From assembly GCA_000727475.1 (NCBI GenBank), contig KL647294.1, positions 3,876,743 through 3,940,742 on the forward strand: a stretch of DNA of 64,000 nt. The letters run 5' to 3'. A model generated the notes under the pieces. The model had not been told where the DNA came from, made no database searches, and was given only the letters and a program-made list of their open reading frames with translations. Source of the DNA: Sarcocystis neurona (Eukaryota; Apicomplexa; Conoidasida; Eucoccidiorida; Sarcocystidae). This document shows, in pieces, positions 63,696 through 64,000 of this stretch. The position numbers and the translations under genes were made by a program. Each line of letters starts with the position of its first letter. The stretch's first letter is position 1.

Positions 63696-64000
<305 letters not shown>

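Overview
The window is nuclear DNA of an apicomplexan, very probably Eimeria. Most of it is saturated with CAG/CTG trinucleotide runs that leave all reading frames open, mixed with TATA/TACA/TGTA microsatellites. Genes are spread over many short exons, and repeat-rich DNA (about 5-57 kb) gives way to repeat-poor DNA (about 57-64 kb). This is the alternating repeat-rich/repeat-poor layout known for Eimeria chromosomes. Most long open frames here are artefacts of repeats. Real genes were found by reading conserved protein motifs and checking that splice sites and phases join.

Four genes are supported. (1) 9.17-10.26 kb, minus: two phase-matched exons of a ubiquitin-fold protein with NEDD8-like sequence. 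The first exon opens with Leu-Arg-Gly-Gly, as at a polyubiquitin junction. The other exons were not found. (2) 20.10 to about 37.6 kb, minus: a TRM13-type tRNA 2'-O-methyltransferase, with a CHHC zinc finger and a split catalytic domain. All six introns between the large repeat-rich exon and the stop codon fit in phase. (3) 39.76-57.03 kb, plus: a ten-exon gene for a tRip/Tg-p43-type (AIMP1/Arc1p-like) protein, with an N-terminal GST-like fold and a C-terminal EMAPII tRNA-binding domain. The model is 522 residues and every junction is in phase, though the last short exon is tentative. (4) 63.87 kb to the window end, plus: the start of a ubiquitin gene.

Genes 2 and 3 both act on tRNA and stand head to head around a space of about 2.1 kb. 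That space holds five copies of a palindrome with core GGTGTACGTACACC. More copies and part-sites lie elsewhere in the window.

Layout: 1-5.1 kb, repeat-poor, no gene recognised; 5.1-20.1 kb, repeats, the ubiquitin-fold exons, one assembly gap and a repeat-poor island at 16.2-19.6 kb; 20.1-37.6 kb, TRM13, whose last intron holds a 2.7-kb purine-only tract; 37.6-39.8 kb, shared upstream region; 39.8-57.0 kb, tRip with a second gap in intron 1; 57.0-63.9 kb, repeat-poor intergenic DNA; then ubiquitin. In both tRNA genes most introns end in CTG repeats on the sense strand just before the CAG acceptor.
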